From: CAZWDL01 sp964632995
Lineage (GTDB): Bacteria; Bacteroidota; Bacteroidia; Chitinophagales; Saprospiraceae
Assembly (NCBI GenBank): GCA_964632995.1
Contig: CAZWDL010000015.1
Span: 1 to 64,000 of the forward strand
Reading direction: 5' to 3'
DNA length: 64,000 nucleotides
Program-made: the position numbers and the translations under genes
The notes under the pieces: model-generated
The model's database searches: none
The model's input: the letters and a program-made list of their open reading frames with translations, nothing else
What the model was told of the DNA's origin: nothing
In this document: positions 1-8,716 of the stretch, one piece after another
Position numbering within the stretch: position 1 is the stretch's first letter
Layout of the letters: each line of letters opens with the position of its first letter

Positions 1-304
1 AGTCGAGGGCGTCGGTTTGGCTGTCTTGGTTTCGAAATACCATAAAGCCCCCGCCGCCGATATTGCCGGCGCGCGGATAGACCACGGCCAGGGCAAACTG
101 TACGGCTACAGCGGCATCGGTGGCGTTGCCGCCCTGCTGCAGGATGCCGGCTCCTACTTCTGAGGCCAAGGGATGGGCGCTGACGACCATCGCGGAATCG
201 GCTTCAATCCGTTTGTCCGCGATATAGCCCGGCTCGGCGGCGCGCTGACAGGCACTGAAAACTAACAGGACAATAAAAAGTGAGAAAAATAAGCGGTTTT
301 TCAT
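1..304 (-). CDS. ggt: Gamma-glutamyltransferase, N-terminal part (runs off window start)
   Basis: Reading the minus strand from the ATG at 304 gives about 101 residues with no stop before the window edge. The first 19 residues form a lipoprotein signal (hydrophobic run ending in FSAC, Cys19). After it comes the N-terminal block typical of gamma-glutamyltransferases, including ASEVGAGILQQGGNATDAA and YPRAGNIGGGGFM. The family are Ntn hydrolases that cleave the gamma-glutamyl bond of glutathione and related peptides; the catalytic Thr lies in the missing C-terminal half. Here the enzyme is probably an envelope-bound lipoprotein. The family assignment is from recognised motifs; completeness cannot be judged. 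Confidence 0.9.
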   Translation of the reverse strand, partial: MKNRLFFSLFIVLLVFSACQRAAEPGYIADKRIEADSAMVVSAHPLASEVGAGILQQGGNATDAAVAVQFALAVVYPRAGNIGGGGFMVFRNQDSQTDALD

Positions 305-600
305 TCTTGGCACAATACTTGTATTTTATAAAGCAACAGTGAGATCATAAGCGTCGCTAATAAAGCCATTTTTTAAATAAGATGGAAGGAGAAGTGGAGA
401 GAAAGGAAGCGGCCCACAGCGAACCACTCACCTGTTATCCAATGGTTTTCATGAGATGTATCATAATTTAGGTTGTTTGAAGAACCGCCGGTGAAAGCCG
501 GCGGTTTTTTTTTCTCTTATTGTAAAAGAATAACGAAAAAAGTGGGACATTTCCTTATCGAAAGTAATTATTGACAGTTTCAATGTGACCATTCTAATTC
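305..600. other. Intergenic stretch between divergent ggt and DUF434 gene
   Basis: About 296 bp without a convincing ORF. The part near ggt is AT-rich. Positions about 380-480 are less AT-rich and are followed by a strong hairpin and T-run (483-513) pointing along the plus strand, although no plus-strand gene lies upstream. A short untranslated RNA ending at 513 is therefore possible. I could not match it to a named RNA family. Confidence 0.35.
483..513 (+). terminator. Rho-independent terminator without an upstream gene
   Basis: A perfect 9-bp stem AACCGCCGG/CCGGCGGTT (483-491 with 498-506) has a six-base loop and is followed at once by a T-run to 513. The shape is that of an intrinsic terminator for plus-strand transcription. 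The only gene to its left (ggt) is transcribed away from it, so the transcript it ends is unknown. Confidence 0.7.
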
Positions 601-1353
601 ATGCCGGACAAACGCAAACACCGCGGGCAACATCCGAAGGATCATTCTCTTTTTACCGGAACCCAAATACCGAAACTACGCCAAGGGCTCGAAGACCTCA
701 GCTGGCTGTTGACGCGAGGCTATCCGGAGCGGGCTTCCCTAAAACTGGTAGGGGACCGCTTCCGTTTGCAGCAGCGACAACGGATGGCGCTCCGCCGTTG
801 TTCCTGTTCCCTGGAGGAAGCCACCGGTCGTCGCCGGCGCGCGCTTTCGCCCGGTGACCTTCCGGGAAAAGTGTTGTACATCGACGGATTCAACCTCCTG
901 ATCGGCATTGAAAGCGCCTTATCTGACGGTTTTATCTTTGAAGGAGTGGATGGATGCTACCGGGACCTGGCCAGCATCCACGGCTCTTACAAGCGGGTAA
1001 TGGAAACAGAGGAAGCCATTCGCCTGAGCGGCCTTGGACTGCAGCAACTGCAGGTTGCGGAAGTGGAATGGTTGCTTGACCGCCCCGTTTCCAATAGCGG
1101 TAAATTACTGACCCTACTTTACGAAATAGCGGAAGCGCAGAAATGGAACTGGAGAGTCGCCCTGTACGATAATCCTGATAAACAATTAGCAAAGCAAACC
1201 GGGGTCGTTGTTTCTTCCGACAGTCTTATTCTGGACCGGGCCAAACAGTGGTTCAATCTTGGCCGTTATTTAATTGACCGAATGATTCCGCAGGCCAGGG
1301 TATTGCCCATAGGCGCGGGGATCTATGAACAGTTATCCAACTTCAGGACTTGA
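601..1353 (+). CDS. DUF434 domain-containing protein
   Basis: A 250-residue cytosolic protein without a signal peptide or membrane segment. The N-terminal half has the pattern I associate with the DUF434 family: LRQGLEDLSWLLTRGYPERA at about 26-45, followed by LVGDRFRL at 49-56. From about residue 90 a second region begins with VLYIDGFNLLIGIE, which resembles the first strand and acidic residue of PIN/NYN-type nuclease folds and is followed by a Gly/Asp-rich stretch. The biochemical role of DUF434 proteins is not established, and the nuclease resemblance is only inference. The gene stands alone on the plus strand. Its ATG at 601 lies about 90 bp after the orphan terminator. Confidence 0.75.
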   Translation: MPDKRKHRGQHPKDHSLFTGTQIPKLRQGLEDLSWLLTRGYPERASLKLVGDRFRLQQRQRMALRRCSCSLEEATGRRRRALSPGDLPGKVLYIDGFNLLIGIESALSDGFIFEGVDGCYRDLASIHGSYKRVMETEEAIRLSGLGLQQLQVAEVEWLLDRPVSNSGKLLTLLYEIAEAQKWNWRVALYDNPDKQLAKQTGVVVSSDSLILDRAKQWFNLGRYLIDRMIPQARVLPIGAGIYEQLSNFRT

Positions 1354-1567
1354 GTCCGCACCCTGTAAAATATCGGATTCGAGGTGCAGTGAAGGAGATA
1401 TCCTCTTCATTCCCAACTAAAAATAATTTTGAATTTTACATTAAATTAAATATATTATAGCTTAGTAGGCGAGAGAGGTGAAGGATAATTTTAATTTCTT
1501 GAGGGAAGCACCTTGATCTGCTTTTGCAGAAAATGCCAGATTAAGTTATACCAAAAACCGCGAAGTC

Positions 1568-2068
1568 ATGATGAAATCAACTTTCACGGCCATTCTTTTC
1601 CTGATACTTTCCAGCACCGTGGCCTATGCGCAAAACAAAGAAACACATACAAAAGCAGAAAAAGCGATTCTCGAGACCATCGAACTGGAATCGGAGTACT
1701 TTTGGGGCAGGAATCACGATAAGTGGGCCTCCCTGTATATCCATGCTCCTTACACGGTGTGGACTTCTGCCTCGAGCGAGGGGGTTAGCCGGTACGAAGG
1801 CTGGGAGGAATGGCGGGATCAGGTCAAAAAGCTTTTTGATAATGATCCCGATCCGCAACCTTACAAAGGCATTGTCCACAAATACAATTACAATTTCCGG
1901 ATTTACGGAAAAGGGGCCTGGGTGTCCTTCGAACAGATGAACGATGGAACGAAGACCTTGGAGACCCGGATTATGGAAAAAGAAAACGGGAAGTGGAAAA
2001 TCGCCATGGTGGAAGTCATTTTCAACGCCAATGAGCCCATTTTCGACGAGGGAGATACGGGAGAATGA
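1568..2068 (+). CDS. Secreted SnoaL/NTF2-like (DUF4440-type) protein
   Basis: A 166-residue protein with a clean Sec signal peptide (residues 1-21, ending VAYAQ). The mature part has the length and pattern of one NTF2-like alpha+beta cone domain: a long first helix (AEKAILETIELESEYFWGRN), a conserved Trp after it, and a final beta sheet (WVSFEQMND, ETRIMEKENGKWKIAMVEV) with the K-W-K-I ending typical of DUF4440/SnoaL proteins. Such domains are small ligand pockets or unknown enzymes; no catalytic residues can be assigned. The start could be Met1 or Met2. A weak TAnnTTTG-like element (1424-1431) lies upstream in AT-rich DNA. It converges on the acyl-CoA dehydrogenase gene, with a hairpin between them. 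Confidence 0.75.
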   Translation: MMKSTFTAILFLILSSTVAYAQNKETHTKAEKAILETIELESEYFWGRNHDKWASLYIHAPYTVWTSASSEGVSRYEGWEEWRDQVKKLFDNDPDPQPYKGIVHKYNYNFRIYGKGAWVSFEQMNDGTKTLETRIMEKENGKWKIAMVEVIFNANEPIFDEGDTGE

Positions 2069-2182
2069 ATCCTGAAGTAGAGGAGTTTAACTGATCACCA
2101 GATGAATCTGCTTTTCCGGTCAAAAAAAATGAGGCTGGATTTATTTATGAAAATTCCATTATAGCCGGATTTATTTTGAAGT

Positions 2183-2221
2183 AAGGGCTATCGCACCATG
2201 TGTCGATAGCCCTTTACCTTT
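2183..2221 (+). terminator. Terminator between convergent genes
   Basis: A perfect 11-bp stem (2183-2193 with 2204-2214, AAGGGCTATCG / CGATAGCCCTT) has a 10-base loop and is followed by TACCTTTTT. It sits between the stop of the NTF2-like gene (2068) and the stop of the acyl-CoA dehydrogenase gene (2225, other strand). It is best suited to plus-strand transcripts but could act on both. Confidence 0.75.
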
Positions 2222-2224
2222 TTG

Positions 2225-3367
2225 TTATTCCTTGAGAATCTGGCGGGAAATGACCAGTTTTTGTATTTCAGAAGTACCTTCCCCGATGGTGCACAATTTA
2301 GCGTCGCGATAGTATTTTTCTACGGGAAAGTCTTTGATGTATCCATAGCCACCGTGAATCTGAACGGCTTCATTAGCCACCTGAACTGACACTTCGGAGG
2401 CGTAGAGTTTGGCCATGGAGGACAGTTTGGTGCTGGCGTTGCCTTCATCTTTCAGCTTGCCTGCTTTTCTGGTCAGCAGTTCTGCGGCTTCGATGCGGGT
2501 TGCCATGTCGGCCAGTTTAAAGCTGATACCCTGAAAATGGCTGATCGCCTTGCCGAATTGCTGGCGCTCCTTGGAATAGCGTACAGAGGCTTCGTAAGCC
2601 CCTTTGGCGATACCGAGCGAGAGAGCTGCGATGGAGATGCGGCCGCCATCGAGTATTTTCATAGACTGGATGAACCCTTCTCCCTCTTTTCCCAGCAGCT
2701 GGCTTTTGTGTATCCGGCAGTTGTCAAAGACCAGTTCCGTGGTTTCGGAGGCGCGCATGCCCAGTTTGTTTTCTTTTTTTCCAGCGCTGAAGCCGGGCGT
2801 GTCCTTTTCGATAACGAAGGCGCTCATCCCCCGGCTGTCGAGTGGTTCTCCGGTACGAACGACGACGACCGCCACCTGTCCGGATTTGCCGTGGGTGATG
2901 AAGTTTTTTGCACCGTTTATAACATAGTGATTGCCATCGCGTTCCGCAACGCATTTCATTCGTCCGGCGTCGCTGCCGGTATTGGGTTCGGTGAGGCCCC
3001 AGGCCCCCAGCCACTCGCCGCTCGCTAGCCGGGGCAAATACTGTTGTTTTTGATCCTCGTTACCGTATTGTAGTATATGGTTGGTGCAAAGGGAATTATG
3101 GGCAGCTACCGACAGGCCGATGGAACCGCAGACCTTGGCGATTTCTTCGATAATCGTAATATAAGCCTGGTAGTTTAGGCCTGCTCCTCCGTACTGTTCC
3201 GGGACCAGTACGCCCATAAAGCCAAATTCACCCATTCGGTGAAATAAGTCGACAGGGAAATATTGTTCTTCATCCCATTCCATGACATGGGGACGAATAT
3301 GCGCTTCGGCAAAATCCCGGGCGCTTTCCTGGATGAGTTTTAAATTATCCAGCGTTTCAACGTTCAT
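2225..3367 (-). CDS. Acyl-CoA dehydrogenase
   Basis: A 380-residue flavoenzyme of the short/branched-chain acyl-CoA dehydrogenase family, the usual length. It oxidises acyl-CoA to enoyl-CoA in the cytosol and passes electrons to an electron-transferring flavoprotein. Visible motifs are the FAD/substrate signature GAWGLTEPNTGSD (about 120-132), the C-terminal signature QIHGGYGYIKDFPVEKYYRDAK and IGEGTSEIQ at 361-369. Glu363 of that last motif matches the catalytic base of the SCAD-type enzymes. Exact chain-length specificity cannot be told from sequence; a branched-chain (isovaleryl-like) or short-chain substrate is likeliest. It is a single gene with no beta-oxidation partner nearby. Confidence 0.93.
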   Translation of the reverse strand: MNVETLDNLKLIQESARDFAEAHIRPHVMEWDEEQYFPVDLFHRMGEFGFMGVLVPEQYGGAGLNYQAYITIIEEIAKVCGSIGLSVAAHNSLCTNHILQYGNEDQKQQYLPRLASGEWLGAWGLTEPNTGSDAGRMKCVAERDGNHYVINGAKNFITHGKSGQVAVVVVRTGEPLDSRGMSAFVIEKDTPGFSAGKKENKLGMRASETTELVFDNCRIHKSQLLGKEGEGFIQSMKILDGGRISIAALSLGIAKGAYEASVRYSKERQQFGKAISHFQGISFKLADMATRIEAAELLTRKAGKLKDEGNASTKLSSMAKLYASEVSVQVANEAVQIHGGYGYIKDFPVEKYYRDAKLCTIGEGTSEIQKLVISRQILKE

Positions 3368-3452
3368 AAGTTTTTAGTTTTATTGGTAGGGTCGGACAAG
3401 TACCAGTACAATAAAAAGCGAATAAGGCGCGAAAATGTTTATCGGACTTGGT

Positions 3453-4598
3453 TTATTTCGTTCCGAACTGAGCAGTGGTGGGGGCTTCATCCTTCAATCC
3501 GAGGATGCTTCGTATCTTTTCGTGAATGGCCGTGTTTTCGTAAATGCCTGAAAACAAATGTGCTCCCGGGCCGTAAGCAAAGACTGGTACGAGCGTGCCG
3601 GTATGCATATTGGTAGTGAAACTGTAAACCTGCTCATCAAAAGTAGATCCCTCATCGATGGCCATGCCTCCGGTTTCGTGATCGGCTGTGATGATGACCA
3701 GGGTATTTCCCCGTCGTCGGGCATAATTGAGTACCTGGCCCACAGCGCGGTCGAAATCGAGTGTTTCCTCCACGGTCCACTCTCCGTGGTTCGAGTGCCC
3801 GGCCCAGTCGATCTGGGAACCTTCGATCATGAGGAAGAAACCTTCATCGCTGCGTTTTTCCAAAAAGTAAGGGGCCAGGCGGCTGGCATAGGAGAGGTAG
3901 TCGCGGCCTACGGAAACGGGAAGCGGATGTTTGTCGGCTGTAAAATAGAAGAAGTTGTAGGCCGGATTAAGGGTGGCTTCAGAAAGCGGAGCTTTGGAAT
4001 AATCGCTTACCTGATAGCCTTTTTCAATGAGTTCCCTGTAAAGATTACGGTCATCACTTTCGCGCCGGTCAAAGTAGCGTTTGCCTCCACCGATCACCAG
4101 GTCGATTTCCGTTTTCAGGAAATCAGCGGCGATTTCTTCGTACATCACCCGGAACTTCTGATGTGCGATAAAGGCGGCCGGTGTAGCGTGGACGATTGTT
4201 GCCGTAGCGATAAGGCCGGTGGCGAGGCCATTGGCTTCGGCTTCTTCCAGAATCGTTTTACAGGGCAGGGAGTCAGCATCCATCCCGATAGCGAAGCGGT
4301 AAGTTTTCAACCCGCAAGAAAAGGCGGTGGCGCCGGCGGCACTGTCCGTGATGAGGTCATCGTAGGCATAAGGTTTATGAAATCCTACAATGGGAAATTC
4401 CTCGATGGCGAGCGGTCGTTTGCTGGCGTACATCGCGGCTGTGACCTGACTAAGGCCCATGCCATCGCCGATCATTAAAATGACATTGGTAGCCTCATCC
4501 TGTTTTTGCAGCAAAGGTGCAGCACTGCGTTCCGCAACCTGGCAGTTGCTGAGAAAAAAGCCCAGTATTAGAAAAATCAACAGTCTGATTGCGGACAT
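3453..4598 (-). CDS. Alkaline phosphatase, lipoprotein
   Basis: A PhoA-superfamily metal-dependent phosphomonoesterase of about 381 residues. I chose the ATG at 4598 rather than the more upstream 4640, because it places a standard lipoprotein signal (MSAIRLLIFLILGFFLSNC, Cys19) at the N-terminus. Motifs seen are IGDGMG (43-48, metal ligand Asp), TDSAAGATAF with the nucleophile Ser86, EGSQIDWAGH, TADHETGG and HTGTLVPVFAYGP, which together carry the zinc and magnesium ligands. Position +3 after the nucleophile is Gly instead of the common Ser. The enzyme probably frees inorganic phosphate from organic esters at the periplasmic face. It stands alone, divergent from the CotH-like gene. Confidence 0.93.
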   Translation of the reverse strand: MSAIRLLIFLILGFFLSNCQVAERSAAPLLQKQDEATNVILMIGDGMGLSQVTAAMYASKRPLAIEEFPIVGFHKPYAYDDLITDSAAGATAFSCGLKTYRFAIGMDADSLPCKTILEEAEANGLATGLIATATIVHATPAAFIAHQKFRVMYEEIAADFLKTEIDLVIGGGKRYFDRRESDDRNLYRELIEKGYQVSDYSKAPLSEATLNPAYNFFYFTADKHPLPVSVGRDYLSYASRLAPYFLEKRSDEGFFLMIEGSQIDWAGHSNHGEWTVEETLDFDRAVGQVLNYARRRGNTLVIITADHETGGMAIDEGSTFDEQVYSFTTNMHTGTLVPVFAYGPGAHLFSGIYENTAIHEKIRSILGLKDEAPTTAQFGTK

Positions 4599-4919
4599 CA
4601 CCGGTTTTATTTTTAAATCGCTCCCCATTAAAAAAATCAAATTCGGAATTTTATTTTAAATCTAAAATTTTTTCTTCGGCTCTAAATGCTTTCAATACAT
4701 TGTTCGAATTCATAGATTTTAAAACCCTGTTTGTAGAATATTATTTGGACGTTTCAAGGGTTTTTCCACCTTTACGTCAGTTGACCTTTAAGATATTGTT
4801 AATAATTTAAAAAAGTTGCAACCATTATCCATAACCTTCATCTTTTAATAGCAACCTACTGATAAAGCAACTCTCAATAACCAGTTGTTATTTTAAATGG
4901 ATTAAAAAGAGAAAGCACC
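4599..4919. other. Divergent intergenic region, AT-rich
   Basis: About 320 bp between the divergent alkaline phosphatase and CotH-like genes. It is strongly AT-rich and should hold both promoters. I see no perfect TAnnTTTG element, no clear pho-box-like direct repeat and no credible small ORF. Confidence 0.4.
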
Positions 4920-6035
4920 ATGATTACCCGTACTGTTGCTTTGGCGATAGCCTTATTCCTCGGAGCGGGGGCAGATACCTTCGCCGCCCACGCCAACACC
5001 TCCCCCCATACCATACCGACTATTTTTGATGAACTCTCCGGCCAGGAAGTACTTGAATTGACGATAGAAACCGATGTTTCTCAATTAATGGAAAACGCCC
5101 CCAGCGAGGATTATCAATCAGCTACTTTGCAATTTGAAGTGCCGGGAAAGGGCCTGGTTGAACGTTCGGCCAATATTCGCCTTCGGGGCAGGTATCGTCG
5201 CCGTGTTTGTGCTTTTCCGCCGCTTAAGCTCAAATTTCCGGAGGATGCATTGCGGCAGGCCGGGCTGGACCCGGTTTTTCGTTCGCTTAAATTGGTAACC
5301 CACTGCCTGGAAGAAAAGTTCGAGGGCAATCAAAACGTCTTCAAAGAGTACCTGGCTTACAAGTTGTACAATCTGCTCAGCGAACACAGCTACCGCGTAC
5401 AGTTAGTCAAAATCACTTATCTGAACACTCAGGGTAAGAAACAAAAAATCCGGCGTTACGGTTTTCTGCTGGAAGATATTGACGAGTTAGCTTATCGTTC
5501 AGGAGGAGAAGAATGTGATGAATGCCGGAATGTGAAGCCGGAGGAACTGAAAGCAGAAAACGTGGCGGTCATGTCTATGTTTCAGTACATGATTGGCAAT
5601 GCCGACTGGAATGCGAAGATGATGCGCAACCTCAAATACCTGAGGTTAAAAGACTCAGATCAGGGGCTGATCGTGCCTTACGATTTTGATTTCGCCGGCC
5701 TGGTTAACCCGCCCTACGCCGTTCCGAATAGTGATTACGGGCTGACAAGTATTCGCCAACGGCTCCTTCTGGGCCCCCCGATAGATGACGCTGTTATGAA
5801 ATGGACCATTAACTACTTCAGGTTCAAGGAGGAGGAAATTATCGATTACGTTAGCAACTTTAGGTTGCTCAAACAACAAAACAGGGAAGACATTATTGAT
5901 TTCCTCAATCATTTTTTTGAACATATGGAAAGCATAGATGTCTACAGCAGCAATAAGCTGTACGAACGTTTCTCGGAAGAGCCTCTGAATTATAAAAGTC
6001 CCTCCACCGGGCAGGATGATGATATGGGCATGTAG
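4920..6035 (+). CDS. Secreted CotH-like (kinase-fold) protein
   Basis: A 371-residue protein with a signal peptide (about 1-22). The body looks like a divergent CotH-family spore-coat/protein-kinase-like domain. It has a beta-rich N-lobe with IRLRGRYRRRVCAFPPLKLKF (about 82-102), a helix with EYLAYKLYNLL, and the block IGNADWNAKMMRN (about 223-235) followed about 20 residues later by VPYDFDFAG. The DW...N and DFD signatures occupy the places of the catalytic-loop Asp/Asn and metal-binding Asp of CotH kinases. The family role in Bacteroidota envelopes is unknown, so extracytoplasmic protein phosphorylation is inference only. It is a single gene, convergent with rarA. Confidence 0.55.
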   Translation: MITRTVALAIALFLGAGADTFAAHANTSPHTIPTIFDELSGQEVLELTIETDVSQLMENAPSEDYQSATLQFEVPGKGLVERSANIRLRGRYRRRVCAFPPLKLKFPEDALRQAGLDPVFRSLKLVTHCLEEKFEGNQNVFKEYLAYKLYNLLSEHSYRVQLVKITYLNTQGKKQKIRRYGFLLEDIDELAYRSGGEECDECRNVKPEELKAENVAVMSMFQYMIGNADWNAKMMRNLKYLRLKDSDQGLIVPYDFDFAGLVNPPYAVPNSDYGLTSIRQRLLLGPPIDDAVMKWTINYFRFKEEEIIDYVSNFRLLKQQNREDIIDFLNHFFEHMESIDVYSSNKLYERFSEEPLNYKSPSTGQDDDMGM

Positions 6036-6062
6036 GCGGAAGCGCCGGCCCTGAGAGCTTCG

Positions 6063-6111
6063 GCAAAGGCCGGGGAACCCCGGTCGGCTTACCGGTTTCT
6101 CCGGCCTTTGC
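6063..6111. repeat. Inverted repeat between convergent genes
   Basis: An 11-bp perfect inverted repeat GCAAAGGCCGG (6063-6073) / CCGGCCTTTGC (6101-6111) encloses a GC-rich loop with its own GGGG/CCCC pairing. It lies between the stops of the CotH-like gene and rarA. There is no T-run, so it may be a Rho-assisted or processing hairpin rather than a classical terminator. Confidence 0.5.
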
Positions 6112-6150
6112 GATTTGGCGGCTCCGCAAACCCGATGCTTCCGAAGGTTA

Positions 6151-7425
6151 TCAGTACTTGTACTTTTCTTTCCAGTAGCGCTGCATCCGCTGCCGGATTT
6201 TCTCCTCCGAAGGGTTTTGCTGAGGTTCGAACAGTTTGCTTCCCGAAAGCTGCTCGGGTAAGTATTCCTGAGGCGTATAATTACCCGGGTAGCTGTGTGG
6301 GTATTTATACTGTTTTCCGTAGTTCAGATCCTTCATCAACTGGGTTGGCGCATTACGGATATGCAACGGCACGGGCAAACTTCCCGTTTTTCGGACCAGC
6401 GTCTGCGCCTGATTGATGGCTTCGTAGGCTGAATTGCTCTTGGGAGAAGTGGCCAGGTAAATGACCGCCTGCGACAGGATAATTCGTGCTTCGGGCAATC
6501 CCACCGCCTGTGCGGCCTGGAAAGCAGTGCTGGCCATTAGAAGAGCGTTGGGATTGGCCAGCCCGATATCTTCGGCCGCGGCGATGACCATACGCCGGGC
6601 GATGAATTTGACATCCTCGCCGCCTTCGATCATCCGGGCCAGCCAGTAAACCGCCGCATTGGGATCACTACCGCGAATAGACTTGATGAATGCCGATGCG
6701 ATATCGTAATGCTGTTCGCCGCCTTTGTCATAAATAGCCAGGTTTTCCTGAATCAGCTGCGTCACCAGTTCGTTGTTGACCCTTACCCGCCCTTCTTCAT
6801 CCTGATAATTACTCACTAGCTCCAGCACATTGTACAGCTTTCGGGCATCCCCGCCGGAAAATTGCAGCAGGGCGTCGTATTCGCTGATCTCTATTTCCTT
6901 TTCCCGCAGGTATTCGTCTTTTTTCAGGGCCTGCCGGACTAACTGAATGAGGTCCTTCTTTTCCAATGGGCGCAACACATACACCTGGCAGCGGGAAAGC
7001 AGGGCGGAAATCACCTCAAAGGAGGGGTTTTCCGTAGTGGCGCCGATGAGGGTGATGGTGCCGTCCTCCACCGCTCCCAGTAAAGAGTCTTGCTGCGACT
7101 TGGAAAAGCGGTGGATCTCATCGATAAAAAGAATGGGATTCGGACGGTCGAAAAATTGCTTGCGTTTGGCTTTTTCTATCGTTTCCCGCACATCTTTCAC
7201 CCCGGAGCTGACAGCACTGAGGGTGAAATAGGGGCGTTCGAGCTGATGAGCAATAATGCGCGCCAAGGTCGTCTTGCCTACTCCCGGCGGCCCCCATAGA
7301 ATGATAGAGGGCAACTGGCCGGATTGAATTGCCTGACGTAATACGGCGCCTTTTCCAACCAGGTGCTGTTGCCCTACATATTCGTCCAGGGTCTTTGGGC
7401 GCATTCTTTCCGCTAATGGTCTCAT
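6151..7425 (-). CDS. rarA: Replication-associated recombination protein A (AAA+ ATPase)
   Basis: A 424-residue RarA/MgsA/WRNIP1 clamp-loader-like AAA+ ATPase acting at stalled replication forks. It begins with the family pattern MRPLAERMRPKTLDEYVGQQHL. The Walker A is GPPGVGKT (45-52), Walker B LFIDEIHRF (about 99-107), sensor 1 GATTENPS, and the arginine-finger region ALLSRC. The C-terminal third (QHYDIASAFIKSIRGSDPNAA, ARMIEGGEDVKFIARR and the NAPT/YPHSYPGNY blocks) is the RarA-specific tetramerisation region. Full length. Single gene on the minus strand. Confidence 0.96.
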   Translation of the reverse strand: MRPLAERMRPKTLDEYVGQQHLVGKGAVLRQAIQSGQLPSIILWGPPGVGKTTLARIIAHQLERPYFTLSAVSSGVKDVRETIEKAKRKQFFDRPNPILFIDEIHRFSKSQQDSLLGAVEDGTITLIGATTENPSFEVISALLSRCQVYVLRPLEKKDLIQLVRQALKKDEYLREKEIEISEYDALLQFSGGDARKLYNVLELVSNYQDEEGRVRVNNELVTQLIQENLAIYDKGGEQHYDIASAFIKSIRGSDPNAAVYWLARMIEGGEDVKFIARRMVIAAAEDIGLANPNALLMASTAFQAAQAVGLPEARIILSQAVIYLATSPKSNSAYEAINQAQTLVRKTGSLPVPLHIRNAPTQLMKDLNYGKQYKYPHSYPGNYTPQEYLPEQLSGSKLFEPQQNPSEEKIRQRMQRYWKEKYKY

Positions 7426-7507
7426 ACGATGCTTCCGTTCTTATTGCGCAAAGCACAAATTTACAACAATACTGTCAAAGCGATTTTCCCAAAAAAGTAG
7501 AACGAAA

Positions 7508-7540
7508 TTTGCACCTTTTGAGCTAAAAGAAGTATCTTTG
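7508..7540 (+). promoter_or_regulatory. Candidate Bacteroidota-type promoter
   Basis: TTTG at 7508-7511 and TATCTTTG at 7533-7540 match the -33 TTTG and -7 TAnnTTTG elements of the Bacteroidota primary sigma factor, with a 21-bp spacer. It lies in the 309-bp AT-rich gap (7426-7734) between rarA and the gene at 7735 and would leave a leader of about 190 nt. I see nothing else in that gap. Confidence 0.4.
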
Positions 7541-7734
7541 AGTAGCTGAAAAGCTCAATACGCTGCGTTTATTTATTCCCTCCCATCGAAAGAAGCGCAA
7601 ATTATTTAAGAGGTTCGATAAATTAGCTCGATTAGAGGCCTTGCCCGATAAGCCTGTTTAATTATTTTTATTCAAACCTCCAATTTGTTGAGAGGCGAAG
7701 GACTAGATTAACTAATGAGAAAACTTAATCAATC

Positions 7735-8622
7735 ATGAGGTCAGACCATACGCCTGTGGTGAGAACCTTGAGCGGCAGTCCCTACCGGTCTTTCGGCGAA
7801 TTTTTCACCAAGAATGGAACCGCGGCGCAATCTTTCCTGATCAATCCGTCAAGACGGACCACGATCATTGGTGCACAGGGTACCCGCCTTACCTTTTTCC
7901 CTTTATCTTTTTGCGATGTATCCGGAAACCCCGTGCAAGAGGAAGTAGAAATTAAATTGATAGAAATATTCTCGAGGCCCATGGTGGTCTGTTCGGGAAA
8001 AGCCAGTACTTCCCAGGACCGTTTCCTGGAAACGGCCGGCCTGATTTACCTGCAAGGAAGTCAGAACCTGTTGCCGCTGGAACTTTCCCGGCCGGTAGCG
8101 GTAGAACTGCCAGTAGCTACTTCCCTGCGCAATCCGCTTGGTATGCGGCTGTACGCAGGCAGTACCTCCACTACGCGTCCCTTCAGCGCCGAAAAGGTGT
8201 TCGACTGGAAACCGGTAGAGAACCAGGATGTGCGGGTACGAAAAATCGGAGACCGCAAACACTTCACTTTTGAACTCGATCACTTCAACTGGTTCTCCTG
8301 CAGTTATCTCTTTGCCAAAAGGGCTAACCGGACCATGGTCAGCGCACGCATGATCAGCCCGGTCCGCAAGCTGGATGATCAGGTCGCCCTGCTGGTTTTC
8401 AAAGAGGTTAACGCGGTAGGACGCATGTATTTGTCCGGTAACAAGTTCACGCTTTTTAATGTCCCTGCCAATATGCCGGCCAGCGTCGTGGTCATGGGCC
8501 TGGAAGGAGGAACGCTGTACTACGGGCGAAACGACCTGGAAAAGACCAGCAGCCAGCTGGTTCACGTCCCTATGGATCCCATTTCGGAGCCGGATCTGGT
8601 AGCGGCGTTGCTGGACTTATGA
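7735..8622 (+). CDS. Hypothetical protein
   Basis: A 295-residue protein that I do not recognise with certainty. It has no signal peptide and no membrane segment. The region about 30-125 (FLINPSRRTTIIGAQGTRLTF, VSGNPVQEEVEIKLIEIFS, and a segment near 97-110 ending in GLIYLQGSQ) resembles the beta-sandwich module that opens many large surface proteins of this phylum, in which an Asn-Pro-V start is followed by an E-I-x-L-I-E strand. The rest is predicted mostly beta. The preceding gap holds a candidate promoter. The next gene (AlkD-like) follows after 94 bp on the same strand, but a functional link is not evident. Confidence 0.5.
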   Translation: MRSDHTPVVRTLSGSPYRSFGEFFTKNGTAAQSFLINPSRRTTIIGAQGTRLTFFPLSFCDVSGNPVQEEVEIKLIEIFSRPMVVCSGKASTSQDRFLETAGLIYLQGSQNLLPLELSRPVAVELPVATSLRNPLGMRLYAGSTSTTRPFSAEKVFDWKPVENQDVRVRKIGDRKHFTFELDHFNWFSCSYLFAKRANRTMVSARMISPVRKLDDQVALLVFKEVNAVGRMYLSGNKFTLFNVPANMPASVVVMGLEGGTLYYGRNDLEKTSSQLVHVPMDPISEPDLVAALLDL

Positions 8623-8716
8623 GGGATGGGATGAATACGGGATTGAACTCAGTTACTTCCCTTTCTGTTCGAAAAGAAATCCTTTGTTCTACCATTGAGC
8701 ATCACGCCCTCGTTCC

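Noticed and set aside
3558..4478. A 306-residue plus-strand ORF opposite alkaline phosphatase
   Set aside because: It is the complement of a clear phosphatase gene with all motifs; its own translation shows no family pattern.
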